Source of the DNA: Myxococcus eversor
Lineage (GTDB): Bacteria; Myxococcota; Myxococcia; Myxococcales; Myxococcaceae
Direction: 5' to 3'
DNA length: 64,000 nucleotides
Assembly: GCF_010894455.1 (NCBI RefSeq)
Contig: NZ_JAAIXY010000023.1
Location: 111,827-175,826, forward strand
How positions within the stretch are numbered: position 1 is the first letter of the stretch; the number at the start of each line of letters is the position of its first letter. A program made the position numbers and the translations under genes. Positions 28,535 to 36,086 of this stretch are shown piece by piece. The notes under the pieces were generated by a model. That model was not told the origin of the DNA, searched no databases, and was given only the letters and a program-made list of their open reading frames with translations.

Positions 28535-29202
28535 ACTCGCTGCCTCCCCGCGTCCTCCCGCCGGAGAACCTGGCCCGCGCCGCCGCCGAGTGGATGGCGC
28601 GCTCGCTCCAGATGTCGCTGGCGATGAACCGGCGGGTGAGCCTGGCCGTGTCGGGCGGAGGCACGCCGGGGCCCGCGTACCGGGAGCTGTCGCGCCTGGT
28701 GCTGCCGTGGGAACGGGTGGACCTGTACTTCGTGGACGAGCGCTTCGTTCCGCCGGATGACGCGGACAGCAACTACCGCATGGTGGAGGAGACGCTGATT
28801 GCGCCGCTGCGGCTGTCGCCCTCGCAGGTGTTCCGCATGGAGGGCGAGCGCGGGGACCGCGAAGTCGCAGCGCGCGAGTACGAGGCGCGCCTGCCGCCGA
28901 TGCTGAACGTGGTGTTGCTGGGGATGGGAGAGGACGGGCATACGGCCAGCCTCTTCCCCGGCCACCCGGCGCTGGAGGAGAAGAGCCGGCGCGTGCTGTC
29001 CGTGGTGGGCCCCAAGCCGCCGCCCTGGCGGATGACGCTCACGATGCCGACGCTCCTGTCAGCGAGCGCGGTGCTGATGCTGGTGGCGGGCGCGGGCAAG
29101 CGGGAGACGGTGCACCGGGCGCTCGCGGGAGACCTGGCGCTCCCGGCGGCCCGGGTGACGAATGCGCAGTGGATGTTGGACTCCGCCGCCGCGGGACGGT
29201 GA
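28531..29202 (+). CDS. pgl: 6-phosphogluconolactonase (DevB type)
   Basis: Hydrolyses 6-phosphogluconolactone to 6-phosphogluconate. 223 aa from ATG 28531, overlapping the zwf stop (ATGA). Family motifs: LAVSGGGTPGPAY phosphate loop, VDLYFVDERFVPPDDADSN, and LLGMGEDGHTASLFPG with the catalytic His. It belongs to the glucosamine-6-phosphate isomerase/DevB superfamily; context confirms the lactonase. Confidence 0.96.
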
Positions 29203-29224
29203 GCGGGCCATCTTCGGAGGAATC

Positions 29225-30661
29225 ATGAGTGCGGCAGCGAGCGCCCAGACGGGCGCGCAGTTCGGCGTGGCGGGAATGGGCGTCATGGGCGCGGCCCTGG
29301 CCCTGAACATCGCGGACCACGGCTTCCGGGTGACCGCCTGGGACCGGCATCCGGAGCGCATCGACGAGATGCACAAGAAGTACGGGCATCCGGAGATAAA
29401 GGGCACCGCGTCCCTGGAGGAGTTCGTGTCGCGGCTGGAGCGCCCCCGGCGCATCCTGCTGATGATTACGGCGGGCGCGCCGGTGGACCAGATGATGGAG
29501 CGGCTGTTCCCGCTCCTGTCGCCGGGCGACGTCATCATGGACGCGGGCAACTCCTGGTTCCAGGACACGCGGCGGCGCGAGGAGCTCTGCAAGACGAAGG
29601 GCTTCCACTTCCTCGGCGTCGGCGTGTCCGGCGGCGAGGAGGGCGCGCGGCACGGCCCGTCCATCATGCCCGGCGGCCCGACGGAGGCGTATGCGCTGGT
29701 GAAGCCGGTGCTGGAGGCCATCGCCGCGCGCACGGACGAGGGCCTGTGTGTCACCCACGTGGGGCCGGACGGCGCGGGCCACTTCGTGAAGATGGTGCAC
29801 AACGGCATCGAGTACGCGGACATGCAACTGCTCGCGGAGACGTACGACGTGCTGCGCCGGGGCCTGGGCCTGTCGGCGGAGGGCGTGGCGGACCTCTTCT
29901 CGCAATGGAACAAGGGCATCGCCGAGTCCTTCCTCCTGGAGACCAGCATCAAGGTGCTGCGCAAGAAGGACGCGGAGACGGGCAGGCCGCTGGTGGACCT
30001 GGTGCTGGACAAGGCCGGGCAGAAGGGCACGGGCAAGTGGACGGTGCAGGTGGCGCTGGATTTGGGCGTGCCGATTCCCTCCATCGCCTCCGCGCTGGAT
30101 GCGCGCAACCTGTCCTCGATGAAGGACCAGCGCGTGGCGGCGAGCCAGAAGCTCAAGGGCCCCTCGGAGGCGCTGTCCGCCGAGGAGAAGGCGCAACTGG
30201 GCGCGTGGGCCCATGACGCGCTCTACGCGGCGCGCGTGGTGACGTACGCGCAGGGCATGCGCCTCATCCAGACGGCGTCGGAGGAGTACAAGTGGAACGT
30301 CTCCCTGGCGGAGATGGCGCGCATCTGGCGGGGCGGCTGCATCATCCGCGCGAAGCTGCTCACCCCGCTGCGCGAGGCCTTCACGCGCCAGCCGGAGCTG
30401 CCCAACCTCCTCGTGTCGGACGCCTTCGCGCCGGTGCTGGAGAAGATGGCGCCGTCGTGGCGCAAGCTGGTGGGCACGGCGACGAAGCTGGGCATCCCCA
30501 TCCCCGTGTTCAGCTCGTCGCTGGCGTACATGGACAGCTACCGCAGCGCGGAGCTGCCGCAGAACCTCACCCAGGCCCAGCGTGACGACTTCGGCGCGCA
30601 CACGTACCAGCGCCGGGACAAGCCCGACGCCGGCTTCGTGCACTCGGACTGGAGCAGCTAG
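29225..30661 (+). CDS. gnd: 6-phosphogluconate dehydrogenase, decarboxylating
   Basis: Converts 6-phosphogluconate to ribulose-5-phosphate, CO2 and NADPH. 478 aa from ATG 29225 with GGAGG upstream, 22 bp after pgl. N-terminal Rossmann motif GVAGMGVMGAALALN; substrate motif GVGVSGGEEGARHGPSIMPGG; catalytic Lys in HFVKMVHNGIEY; C-terminal helical domain ending RRDKPDAGFVHSDW. Length matches the long dimeric form. Third gene of the zwf operon. Confidence 0.97.
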   Translation: MSAAASAQTGAQFGVAGMGVMGAALALNIADHGFRVTAWDRHPERIDEMHKKYGHPEIKGTASLEEFVSRLERPRRILLMITAGAPVDQMMERLFPLLSPGDVIMDAGNSWFQDTRRREELCKTKGFHFLGVGVSGGEEGARHGPSIMPGGPTEAYALVKPVLEAIAARTDEGLCVTHVGPDGAGHFVKMVHNGIEYADMQLLAETYDVLRRGLGLSAEGVADLFSQWNKGIAESFLLETSIKVLRKKDAETGRPLVDLVLDKAGQKGTGKWTVQVALDLGVPIPSIASALDARNLSSMKDQRVAASQKLKGPSEALSAEEKAQLGAWAHDALYAARVVTYAQGMRLIQTASEEYKWNVSLAEMARIWRGGCIIRAKLLTPLREAFTRQPELPNLLVSDAFAPVLEKMAPSWRKLVGTATKLGIPIPVFSSSLAYMDSYRSAELPQNLTQAQRDDFGAHTYQRRDKPDAGFVHSDWSS

Positions 30662-30680
30662 CCAGGCGTTGAAACCGGGA

Positions 30681-30705
30681 GCCGGGGTGACGTCCTCACC
30701 CCGGC
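30681..30705. terminator. Bidirectional terminator hairpin between gnd and acyl-CoA synthetase gene
   Basis: Perfect 10-bp stem GCCGGGGTGA / TCACCCCGGC with a 5-nt loop, placed between two converging genes; it includes the synthetase stop codon. AAA precedes and TT follows it. Confidence 0.7.
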
Positions 30706-32318
30706 TTCGGCGGCGTGGCGCGCAGCTCCGCGCGGCGAATCTTGCCGCTCACCGTCTTGGGCAGCTCGGTGACGAACTCCACCTCGCGCGGGTACTTGTA
30801 CGGCGCCGTGGTGCGCTTCACGTGCTCCTGGAGTTCCTTCGCCAGTTCCTGTGACGGAGTGAAGCCCGGGGCCAGCACCACGTAGGCCCTCACACGCTGG
30901 CCAATCTTGTCGTCCGGCACGCCAATCACCGCCGACTCCGCCACCGCCGAGTGCTCCAGCAGCGCGGACTCCACCTCGAACGGCCCCACGCGGTAGCCGG
31001 ACGTCTTGATGACGTCGTCCGCGCGGCCCACGAACCAGAAGTAGCCCTCCGCGTCCCGCACCGCCCTGTCCCCGGTGACGTACCAGTCGCCCCGGCGGCA
31101 GGCCGCGTTGGCCGCGTCATCGCCCAGGTACTCCTGGAACAGCCCCACCGGCCGCTCCGGCGCCACCCGCACCGCGATGTCGCCCTCCTGGCCGTCCTTC
31201 ACCTCCTGGCCCGTGTCGTCGATGACGCCCACGGTGAAGCCCGGGGACGGCTTGCCCATGGAACCCACGCGCGGCGCCACCGAGGGGAACATGCCCACCA
31301 CCACCACCGTCTCCGTCTGGCCGTAGCCCTCGCGGATGTGCAGCCCCGTAGCCGCCTTCCACGAGTCGATGACCTCTGGATTCAGCGGCTCGCCCGCGCT
31401 CACCGTGTGGCGCAGCTCCGTCAGGTCCACGGCCTGGAGGTCCTGAAGCACCAGCGCGCGCCACGCGGTGGGCGGCGCGCAGAAGGTGGTGACGCGCTGG
31501 GACTCCAGCACCTCGAGAATCTTCGCCGCGTCGAAGCGGCCCCGGAAGTCGTAGACGACGTTGCACGCGCCCTGGCTCCACGGCCCGAAGAGCTTGCCCC
31601 AGGCGCACTTGGCCCAGCCCGTGTCGCTCAGCGTCAGGTGCCGGTCCTCCGGCGTCAAATCCAGCCAGTAGCGCCCGGTAATCACGTGGCCCAGGCCGTA
31701 GCTGGCGTGCGTGTGCAGCACCATCTTCGGCATCCCGGTGGTGCCGGACGTGAAGTAGATGAGCAGCGGGTCCTCTGCCCGCGTGGGCGAGAAGACCTGG
31801 CCATGCGCGCCGGTGCCCAGCGTGCCCGCCTCGTAGGAGACCCACGGCGCGGGCGCGCCCTTGCCCACCGCGACCCAGGTCTCCACGCGGCCCGTGCCCG
31901 CGAGTCCCTCGAAGCGGTCCAGGCAGCTCATGTCCGCGATGACCGCGTTGGCGTCCGCCGCCACCAGCCGGTAGCGGATGTCCTTGACGGTGAGCATGGG
32001 CGTGCCGGGCATGAAGACGATGCCCGCGCGGATGCAGCCCAGCACCATGAACCACCACTCGGGGACGCGGGGCATGATGATGAAGACGCGGTCGCCCTTC
32101 TTCAGCCCCAGGCCCGTGAGGAACTGCGCGGCATGAATGGAGCGCTGCCGCACGCCCTGCCACGTGAAGCGCTGCTCGCGGCCGGACTCGTCGGACCACA
32201 GGAGCGCCAGCGACTCCGGGCGCTCGGCGGCGTGCCGGTCCACCACGTCGGTGGCGAAGTTGAAGTGCTCGGGCCGCTCCCATCGGAAGTCCCGGTGGGT
32301 GGCCGCGTAGTCGCTCAT
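30696..32318 (-). CDS. Acyl-CoA synthetase (AMP-forming, acetyl/medium-chain type)
   Basis: Activates a short- or medium-chain carboxylate to acyl-CoA through an acyl-adenylate. 540 aa from ATG 32318 (MSDYAATHRDFRW; ATG 32342 adds 8 residues; neither has an obvious Shine-Dalgarno). ANL motifs: P-loop YFTSGTTGMPK, REGYGQTE, hinge YFWFVGRADDVIKTSGYRV and the catalytic Lys of PKTVSGKIRR. It resembles medium-chain synthetases of the ACSM/MbcS type more than acetyl-CoA synthetase, so the exact acid is uncertain. Confidence 0.92.
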   Translation of the reverse strand: MSDYAATHRDFRWERPEHFNFATDVVDRHAAERPESLALLWSDESGREQRFTWQGVRQRSIHAAQFLTGLGLKKGDRVFIIMPRVPEWWFMVLGCIRAGIVFMPGTPMLTVKDIRYRLVAADANAVIADMSCLDRFEGLAGTGRVETWVAVGKGAPAPWVSYEAGTLGTGAHGQVFSPTRAEDPLLIYFTSGTTGMPKMVLHTHASYGLGHVITGRYWLDLTPEDRHLTLSDTGWAKCAWGKLFGPWSQGACNVVYDFRGRFDAAKILEVLESQRVTTFCAPPTAWRALVLQDLQAVDLTELRHTVSAGEPLNPEVIDSWKAATGLHIREGYGQTETVVVVGMFPSVAPRVGSMGKPSPGFTVGVIDDTGQEVKDGQEGDIAVRVAPERPVGLFQEYLGDDAANAACRRGDWYVTGDRAVRDAEGYFWFVGRADDVIKTSGYRVGPFEVESALLEHSAVAESAVIGVPDDKIGQRVRAYVVLAPGFTPSQELAKELQEHVKRTTAPYKYPREVEFVTELPKTVSGKIRRAELRATPPKPG

Positions 32319-32579
32319 GTTGCGGGGCGCGAACTCTGGCATGCGGGCGAGCCTGCCACGCAGGATGCGCCCGTGCGCGACACGAGCCCGCGTTCGCACG
32401 GTGGACAACAGCGCGGCAGCCAGATGGGCGGCGCGCGGCGGGCATCCCTCCAGGAGTGACCTCCACGCCAGCACCGCGCGGTGCCCCAGGCCCGGAGTGA
32501 CGACTCCCTCCAAAATGCGAAGGGGCCGGCCCTGATGGACCGACCCCCTGACGGCTTCAGGCTCCGAAGAAGCGACTGC

Positions 32580-34010
32580 TCAGTTCAGCTCCATGCACGG
32601 GACGATGTTGCCCAGCCCGTTGCACGTCAGCATCGCGTCCATCAACTGCTTCTCAGCCAGCGCCGTGTGGCCGGCGGCCAGCTCGCGGCGGATGCCCTCG
32701 CGCTCGGCCAGCAGGTGCAGCCACGGGTCCGGCGTGCCCTCGGCGAAGCCGCGCAACGCGCTCAGCGCCGTGGCATCCACCACCGCGCTCCCCGTGTGCA
32801 CCAGCGCCCCGAAGTAGATGTCCCGCTCCCCCGAGCGACGCAGCGACTCCAGGAGCGCCGTGGCGTCCTTCTTCGTCTCGCGCTCCCTCAGGAGCCCCGC
32901 ATATCCCTGCGCCAGCGGCGCCCTCGCGGCGAAGTCCTTCGTCGCCACCTGCCGCACATACTCCTGCAGCACCGAGCCCCCACCCAGCGTGTCCAACTCC
33001 TTCGCCAGCGGCAACAGCGCCTCCACGTCTTCCTTCGAAGTCACGGTGCGGACCGCCTCGTACAGCGCCGCGCGAGCCACCACCGGCCGCTGCGCGAGCT
33101 GCTTCACGTCCCAGGGCGCGTCCCCCGTCAGCGTCAGCCACGCATCCGTGACTTGCCGCCGCCACCGCACGCGCTCCTCCGCCAGTTGCGTGCGCAGCTC
33201 GGCGGCCATCCGGCGGGCCTCCGCGCTCCAGCCCTCTTCACCCAGCGAAGCCACCGTGTCGAACGACGCAGCCGCGCGGTCCAGCAAGTCCCGCTCGCGC
33301 AACACCAGCGCGCGGTTCCACAGCGCCTGCGCATGATTCGGATTCTGCCGCAGCGCGCTCGTCAAGAGGCCCAGGGCCTCCTCGTACCGCTGCCGGCTCA
33401 GCGCGACGACGGCCTGGTCGTTCGCCTTGTCCGCGGACTCCGGCTCCCGGCCGAGGAACGCCTCCGCCTGCTGCCAGTCACCGCGCAGCGCATACGCCGC
33501 GGCGATTCCCCTGAAGTCGTGCCGCTCCTCCAGCTCCGCCAGCGGACGCAGCGGCAACATCTCCGTCGCCTGGCTGGTGCCGCGCATCGGGCTGTAGGGG
33601 AGGAAGCGGTCCGCCTTCGGGTGGCTCAACCGCGCCTCGAAGGTGCGGGAGTCCGCGCTCGAAAGCCATACCTCGCCCGGAATCTCCACCGGGGCCTGAA
33701 AGCGGATGAACACCGTCGCCAGGCCCGCCGCCATCGCCAGCGGCAGCGCCGTGCGGTAGACCTTCTGGAGCCTGGCCCGCAGCGGCACCACCTTCGCGGT
33801 CACCGGCTCCACCACGTCCGGCGACTCGGCCACGGGCGCCGCGCCCCCCAGCGCCCTCGCGGCCAGCAGCTCCAGTTGCAGCAAGTCCCTCAGTCCCGAC
33901 TCACACTCCGCGCACCGCGTCAGGTGCTGGCGAAAGGCCTCCGCCTCCGTGGCGGACAGCTCTCCGTCCACGAAGAGGTGCAGTCGGTTGTTGGTGCATG
34001 GCGTCGTCAT
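32580..34010 (-). CDS. Zinc-finger anti-sigma factor fused to an extracytoplasmic TPR-like region
   Basis: Encodes 476 aa from ATG 34010, overlapping the ECF sigma stop by 4 bp. An N-terminal anti-sigma zinc finger has the ZAS pattern Cys5, His29, Cys33, Cys36 (HLTRCAEC). One TM helix lies at about 87-105 (ALPLAMAAGLATVF). The remainder, predicted outside the cytoplasm, is an alpha-helical TPR-like solenoid. Residues about 125-400 align with the N-terminal part of the TPR-CHAT protein at 36087-38840 (HAQALWNRALVLRE against HPQALWNRALVLRD; GGGSVLQEYVRQVATKDFA against QGGSSLGDYVTRVASRDFA), but the CHAT domain is missing. It should hold the sigma factor at the membrane and respond to an extracytoplasmic partner. 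Confidence 0.85.
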   Translation of the reverse strand: MTTPCTNNRLHLFVDGELSATEAEAFRQHLTRCAECESGLRDLLQLELLAARALGGAAPVAESPDVVEPVTAKVVPLRARLQKVYRTALPLAMAAGLATVFIRFQAPVEIPGEVWLSSADSRTFEARLSHPKADRFLPYSPMRGTSQATEMLPLRPLAELEERHDFRGIAAAYALRGDWQQAEAFLGREPESADKANDQAVVALSRQRYEEALGLLTSALRQNPNHAQALWNRALVLRERDLLDRAAASFDTVASLGEEGWSAEARRMAAELRTQLAEERVRWRRQVTDAWLTLTGDAPWDVKQLAQRPVVARAALYEAVRTVTSKEDVEALLPLAKELDTLGGGSVLQEYVRQVATKDFAARAPLAQGYAGLLRERETKKDATALLESLRRSGERDIYFGALVHTGSAVVDATALSALRGFAEGTPDPWLHLLAEREGIRRELAAGHTALAEKQLMDAMLTCNGLGNIVPCMELN

Positions 34011-34564
34011 GAGCTCGTTGCCCCCCGCTCCCGGGCCACCGCTACCTGTGGCAGCAGCAAGTCCTTCAGGTCCCTGCGCGCCAGGGTGAGCCAACTGCCC
34101 ACCGTGCCCACGGGAACGTTGAAATGCTCGGCGATGGCGTTGTAGCGCTTGCCCTCGGCGTGCAGCCGGTAGGCGTCGCGCAGGTGCGGCTTCAGCCGCT
34201 CCACCGCTTTCTGGAACTCCTCGGTGCTGACCAGCTCCCAGTTCTCCTGGGCCTCCCCCTGCGCCACCCCCTCCTGCACCAGGGCAAGGTGTGGCATCCC
34301 CCGCGACTCCGTACGCTGCCTGCGGCAAAAATCCAGGAAGCGGTTGGTCATCGTCGTGCACAACCACGCCGCCGCCGCCGCGTCCGTCCGGTCCTTCAAC
34401 GCCTCGAATTCGTTCATCGCCCGCTCGAAGGTCTCCTGGACCAGGTCCTCCGCCTCCAGGCTCGAACGGGCGGACAACCGGCGCGCCAGACCCAGCAGGC
34501 TGGGCCGGTGCTGTCGGATGAACGCCTCGTAGCGCCTCCGCTCCCGGTTGAAGAGATTTGCCAT
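34007..34564 (-). CDS. ECF-family RNA polymerase sigma factor
   Basis: Group 4 sigma factor of 185 aa with only regions 2 and 4. Region 2: RLSARSSLEAEDLVQETFERAM, then AAAWLCTTMTNRFLDFCRRQ. Region 4: VERLKPHLRDAYRLHAEGKRYNAIAEHFNVPVGTVGSWLTLARRDLKDLL. Start ATG 34564 has AGGA four to five bases upstream. The next gene, a membrane zinc-finger anti-sigma factor, overlaps it, the classic sigma/anti-sigma arrangement. It probably controls nearby genes, perhaps itself. Confidence 0.94.
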   Translation of the reverse strand: MANLFNRERRRYEAFIRQHRPSLLGLARRLSARSSLEAEDLVQETFERAMNEFEALKDRTDAAAAAWLCTTMTNRFLDFCRRQRTESRGMPHLALVQEGVAQGEAQENWELVSTEEFQKAVERLKPHLRDAYRLHAEGKRYNAIAEHFNVPVGTVGSWLTLARRDLKDLLLPQVAVARERGATSS

Positions 34565-34656
34565 GTTGTCCTACATGCTCGCGCGGCAGGTTTCCCAGTC
34601 AAAGACGCGAAGGCGCCCGTTCCTTGAGAAAAAAGTGCAAGGACACCGACAAGCAA

Positions 34657-34689
34657 ATGCCCGGAGGGGGGTCATTCCCGTCCGGGCAT
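34657..34689 (-). terminator. Intrinsic terminator after the 58-codon gene
   Basis: Perfect 9-bp stem (minus strand ATGCCCGGA / TCCGGGCAT) with a 15-nt loop, followed by TTTGCTTGT on the minus strand. It lies 50 bp beyond the small gene's stop and before the sigma gene, so the small gene is probably its own transcript. Confidence 0.65.
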
Positions 34690-34738
34690 GGATCTCCAGG
34701 GGTGGGGTGCGGGCCCCGCCGCTGGTGAGGGAAGCGGC

Positions 34739-34915
34739 CTAGCGAGGCTCCGGAGCGGAGGCCAGGGCGGGGGTGGACGGCATCGGCAGAGGCTTGCGCT
34801 GGCGCTGAACCCCCACCTCGGTGGCGCAGTCCACGTAGTTGTTCTTCACGTGGGCGTCCGCGGCACTCGACTCGACGACTTGGACACTCGGGGACTGCTT
34901 GGAACCGGGCGTCAT
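34739..34915 (-). CDS. 58-aa small protein, hypothetical
   Basis: Short gene from ATG 34915 with a strong Shine-Dalgarno (GAGGAG, seven bases before the ATG) and a terminator hairpin downstream. The product is soluble-looking with no signal peptide. An N-terminal Ser/Val segment (SPSVQVVESSAADAHV) is followed by a distinctive core KNNYVDCATEVGVQ with the only Cys, then a basic, Pro-rich tail. It is divergent from the JmjC/cupin-8 oxygenase gene across 148 bp and sits between that gene and the ECF sigma gene. It could be a substrate of the oxygenase or of the CHAT protease, or a signal peptide; this is inference. Confidence 0.6.
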   Translation of the reverse strand: MTPGSKQSPSVQVVESSAADAHVKNNYVDCATEVGVQRQRKPLPMPSTPALASAPEPR

Positions 34916-35063
34916 GCGCTCGCTCCTCGTGCTGGGATACAGGCAGCACGTACAAGTTGCTGGTGGATGAAACTTTGAAGCTGTCGCCGTCCTTAACATG
35001 CTCCGCTGCGTTTCCGTGAGAGGGCGGGGGGTGGTTTGAGTCATGAAATCCAAGGATTTCTCA
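34916..35063. promoter_or_regulatory. Divergent regulatory region, small gene / JmjC oxygenase
   Basis: 148 bp holding minus-strand CGGCGACAGC at 34980-34989. The same decamer lies upstream of the TPR-CHAT gene (38905-38914), in both cases ending exactly 64 nt before the ATG. Further upstream on the minus strand is GGAAAC-N17-GGAC, which resembles a stretch at 34568-34595 before the sigma gene. Candidate ECF-regulated promoter. Confidence 0.35.
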
Positions 35064-36074
35064 ATGAGCGCGGATGCGTCCCGGTTGGCTTTGGAATGGC
35101 AGGTCTGGCTGGTGGAGAACCTCGCGCTGGGGGTGACGCGGGAGGAGGCGTGTCGCGCATTGATGGGCGTGGGCGTGGGTGAAGACGTGGCGAGGGAAGA
35201 GGTGGCGCGCGTGGAGGCGCACCCGTTCTTCCAGGCGTGTCAGCGGTTGGGGCGGCGCTACGGTTGGCTGGAGTCCGTGATGGATGTCTACAGCACGCTG
35301 CACCGGCAGTCGGGCGGGCATGCGGGGCTGGAGCGGCGGGAGGGGTTGAGCGCCGACGAGTTCTTCACGCGCTACTACTTCGGGCACCGGCCGGTGGTGC
35401 TGACGGGGTTGATGAAGGACTGGCCCGCGCTGGAGCGCTGGACGCTGCCGTACCTGGCGGAGCGCGCGGGGGACGCGGAGGTGGAGGTGATGACGCGGCG
35501 GGAGTCGAACCCGGACCACGCGCCCGAGCCGGAGAAGCACCGCGAGACGATGCGCTTTTCCGACTACGTGCACCGCGTGGCGACGGGCGGCGCGACGAAC
35601 GACTACTACATGGTGCCGCGCAACGAGAACTGGCAGCGCGACGGCCTCAAGCCGCTGCGCGACGACGTGCGCGCGCCCCAGGGCATCATCGACGCGCAGC
35701 TGCGGCCGGACATGATGACGCTGTTGTTGGGCCCGGCGGGCACCGTCACCCCGCTGCACCACGACAACATGAACGTGCTGCTGGCGCAGGTGATGGGGCG
35801 CAAGCACATCAAGCTCATCCCCTCCTTCCAGCGGCACCTGATGTACCCGCGCTACGGGACGTTCAGCCACGTGGACGCGGCTCATCCGGACGGCGAGCGC
35901 TACCCGCTGTACTCGGAGGCGCACGTGGTGGAGGCCGTGCTGGAGCCCGGGGAGCTGGTGTTCATCCCCGTGGGCTGGTGGCACTGGGTGCACGCGCTCG
36001 ACGTGAGCGCGTCCGTCACGTTCCACCACTTCCTCGTGCCCCAGGGGAACACGTACCTGCCCACGCCCCTCTGA
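35064..36074 (+). CDS. JmjC/cupin-8 family Fe(II)/2-oxoglutarate oxygenase
   Basis: Encodes 336 aa from ATG 35064 (AAGGA seven bases upstream; ATG 35043 would add 7 residues). The double-stranded beta-helix core is TPLHHDNMNVLLAQVMG with HxD iron ligands His232 and Asp234, a Lys in KHIKLIPS likely to bind 2-oxoglutarate, and distal His307 in PVGWWHWVHAL. A roughly 80-residue helical N-terminus precedes the YFGHRPVVLTG motif. Members hydroxylate protein side chains or small molecules in the cytoplasm. It converges with the TPR-CHAT gene and diverges from the 58-codon gene, a possible peptide substrate. Confidence 0.9.
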   Translation: MSADASRLALEWQVWLVENLALGVTREEACRALMGVGVGEDVAREEVARVEAHPFFQACQRLGRRYGWLESVMDVYSTLHRQSGGHAGLERREGLSADEFFTRYYFGHRPVVLTGLMKDWPALERWTLPYLAERAGDAEVEVMTRRESNPDHAPEPEKHRETMRFSDYVHRVATGGATNDYYMVPRNENWQRDGLKPLRDDVRAPQGIIDAQLRPDMMTLLLGPAGTVTPLHHDNMNVLLAQVMGRKHIKLIPSFQRHLMYPRYGTFSHVDAAHPDGERYPLYSEAHVVEAVLEPGELVFIPVGWWHWVHALDVSASVTFHHFLVPQGNTYLPTPL

Positions 36075-36086
36075 AAGAGGCAAGGC

